This document shows, in pieces, positions 4,276-5,045 of a stretch of 5,045 nucleotides of DNA (its first letter is position 1; each line of letters begins with the position of its first letter). This DNA is from Gammaproteobacteria bacterium. GTDB taxonomy: Bacteria; Pseudomonadota; Gammaproteobacteria; Enterobacterales; Kangiellaceae. A program made the position numbers and the translations under genes. The stretch covers positions 38,134-43,178 of the forward strand of contig NVTT01000001.1 in the NCBI GenBank assembly GCA_002401655.1, read 5' to 3'. The notes under the pieces are model-generated. The model was not told the origin of the DNA. It worked only from the letters and a program-made list of their open reading frames with translations, and did no database searches.

Positions 4276-5045
4276 ATGGACATTAATAACACCTTATCAT
4301 CAGAATCTAAGAAACCCCCACCTGCGAGCTTGAAGACTGTGCTCATTATTGATGATGAGCCGATTGTTCGTGAAAGTATGGCGGTCTATCTAGAAGATAG
4401 CGGATATAACATCATTGAAGCGACAGACGGAAAGCAAGGTCTGGCGTTATTTTGTGAATTTCAGCCAGACGTAGTGCTTTGTGACCTCCGTATGCCAGAA
4501 ATGGACGGCATGACGTTACTCACCAAATTAAGTAAGTTGTCGCCCGATACACCTATTATTATTATTTCCGGCGCAGGGCAAATCCACGATGTTGTGGAGG
4601 CTTTGAGGTTAGGCGCGTTAGACTATCTAGTTAAACCGATTACTGATTTGGCCGTGTTAGAAAATGCTGTTCAAAATGCGATTCATCGAAGTTTCTTAGA
4701 GACTGAAAATCAAACCTACAAGAATGAGCTTGAATTAGCGAATAAAGAACTTGCAAGCAATTTAGATCTATTACAAAAAGATCAAGATGCAGGTCGACAA
4801 GCTCAATTACAGCTTTTACCTCCTGCTGATGCGACTATTTCTGGTTTTCATTTTCAGCATATTATTGTTCCTTCATTAAATTTAAGTGGCGATTTTATTG
4901 ATTACTTTGAAATTGATGACCGCTATATTGGATTTTATTTTGCCGACGTGTCTGGTCATGGCTCAGCTGCCGCCTTTGTGACAATGATGTTGAAGAGTTT
5001 AGTGAATCAACCTTTACGACAATATAGAGCGGGGATAAATGACAC
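4276..5045 (+). CDS. Response regulator with SpoIIE/PP2C-type phosphatase domain (3' truncated by window edge)
   Basis: 256 full codons are visible and the frame stays open to the window end. The receiver domain spans about 20-137: acidic pair Asp26-Asp27 (LIIDDE), phospho-acceptor Asp70 (VVLCDLRMP), Ser98 (IIIIS) and Lys120-Pro121, all intact. A probable coiled-coil linker (about 140-180; QTYKNELELANKELASNL) leads to a SpoIIE-type PP2C domain with SLNLSGDFIDYF (Asp206) and FADVSGHGSAAAF (Asp224), the expected metal-binding aspartates. Unlike E. coli RssB, whose PP2C part is degenerate, this domain looks catalytically competent. Such proteins (HsbR, CrsR and SypE are relatives in plan) dephosphorylate an STAS-domain anti-sigma antagonist in a partner-switching pathway; a histidine-kinase-like anti-sigma domain could follow beyond the window. 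The ATG has a weak AGG Shine-Dalgarno 6 nt upstream. Confidence 0.93.
   Translation, partial: MDINNTLSSESKKPPPASLKTVLIIDDEPIVRESMAVYLEDSGYNIIEATDGKQGLALFCEFQPDVVLCDLRMPEMDGMTLLTKLSKLSPDTPIIIISGAGQIHDVVEALRLGALDYLVKPITDLAVLENAVQNAIHRSFLETENQTYKNELELANKELASNLDLLQKDQDAGRQAQLQLLPPADATISGFHFQHIIVPSLNLSGDFIDYFEIDDRYIGFYFADVSGHGSAAAFVTMMLKSLVNQPLRQYRAGIND

Overview
The window is AT-rich DNA from a Gram-negative bacterium. It carries a System I cytochrome c maturation (ccm) operon end, an outer-membrane MlaA lipoprotein, a PilZ protein and a response regulator/SpoIIE phosphatase. This mix, the low GC and the intergenic palindromes suggest a marine gammaproteobacterium, perhaps of the Alteromonadales (Colwellia/Thalassotalea-like). 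That placement is inferred from gene content only.

Layout. 3-299: 3' end of ccmG (dsbE), followed with almost no gap by ccmH (301-798) and a short ccmI (791-1564). These are tightly packed or overlapping and look like the tail of one ccm operon, which supplies reduced apocytochrome to the haem ligation machinery. 1565-2060: a long non-coding stretch with a textbook CRP-type palindrome (1696-1717) and a potential RNA stem (1877-1924). 2061-2408: a small exported Cys/Gly/Lys/Asp repeat protein ending in EGKCGEGKCGG. It resembles the precursors of MNIO (DUF692)-modified metal-binding RiPPs (HvfA/bufferin type), but none of the usual modification genes is in the window. It has its own Shine-Dalgarno sequence and a strong intrinsic terminator (2460-2494), so it looks like a monocistronic unit. 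2547-3284: mlaA (vacJ).

3292-3573 is a 282-bp structured palindromic element with 33-bp terminal inverted repeats, MITE-like, between the convergent mlaA and PilZ genes. 3641-3946 (minus) is a single-domain PilZ protein with intact c-di-GMP motifs. A divergent intergenic region (3947-4275) with several palindromes separates it from a response regulator with a SpoIIE/PP2C phosphatase domain (4276 to the window end, truncated).

The genes fall into three themes: periplasmic thiol/haem chemistry (ccm), envelope and possible metal protection (RiPP-like precursor, MlaA), and signalling (PilZ, RR-PP2C). The most notable object is the orphan repeat-rich RiPP-like precursor at 2061-2408.
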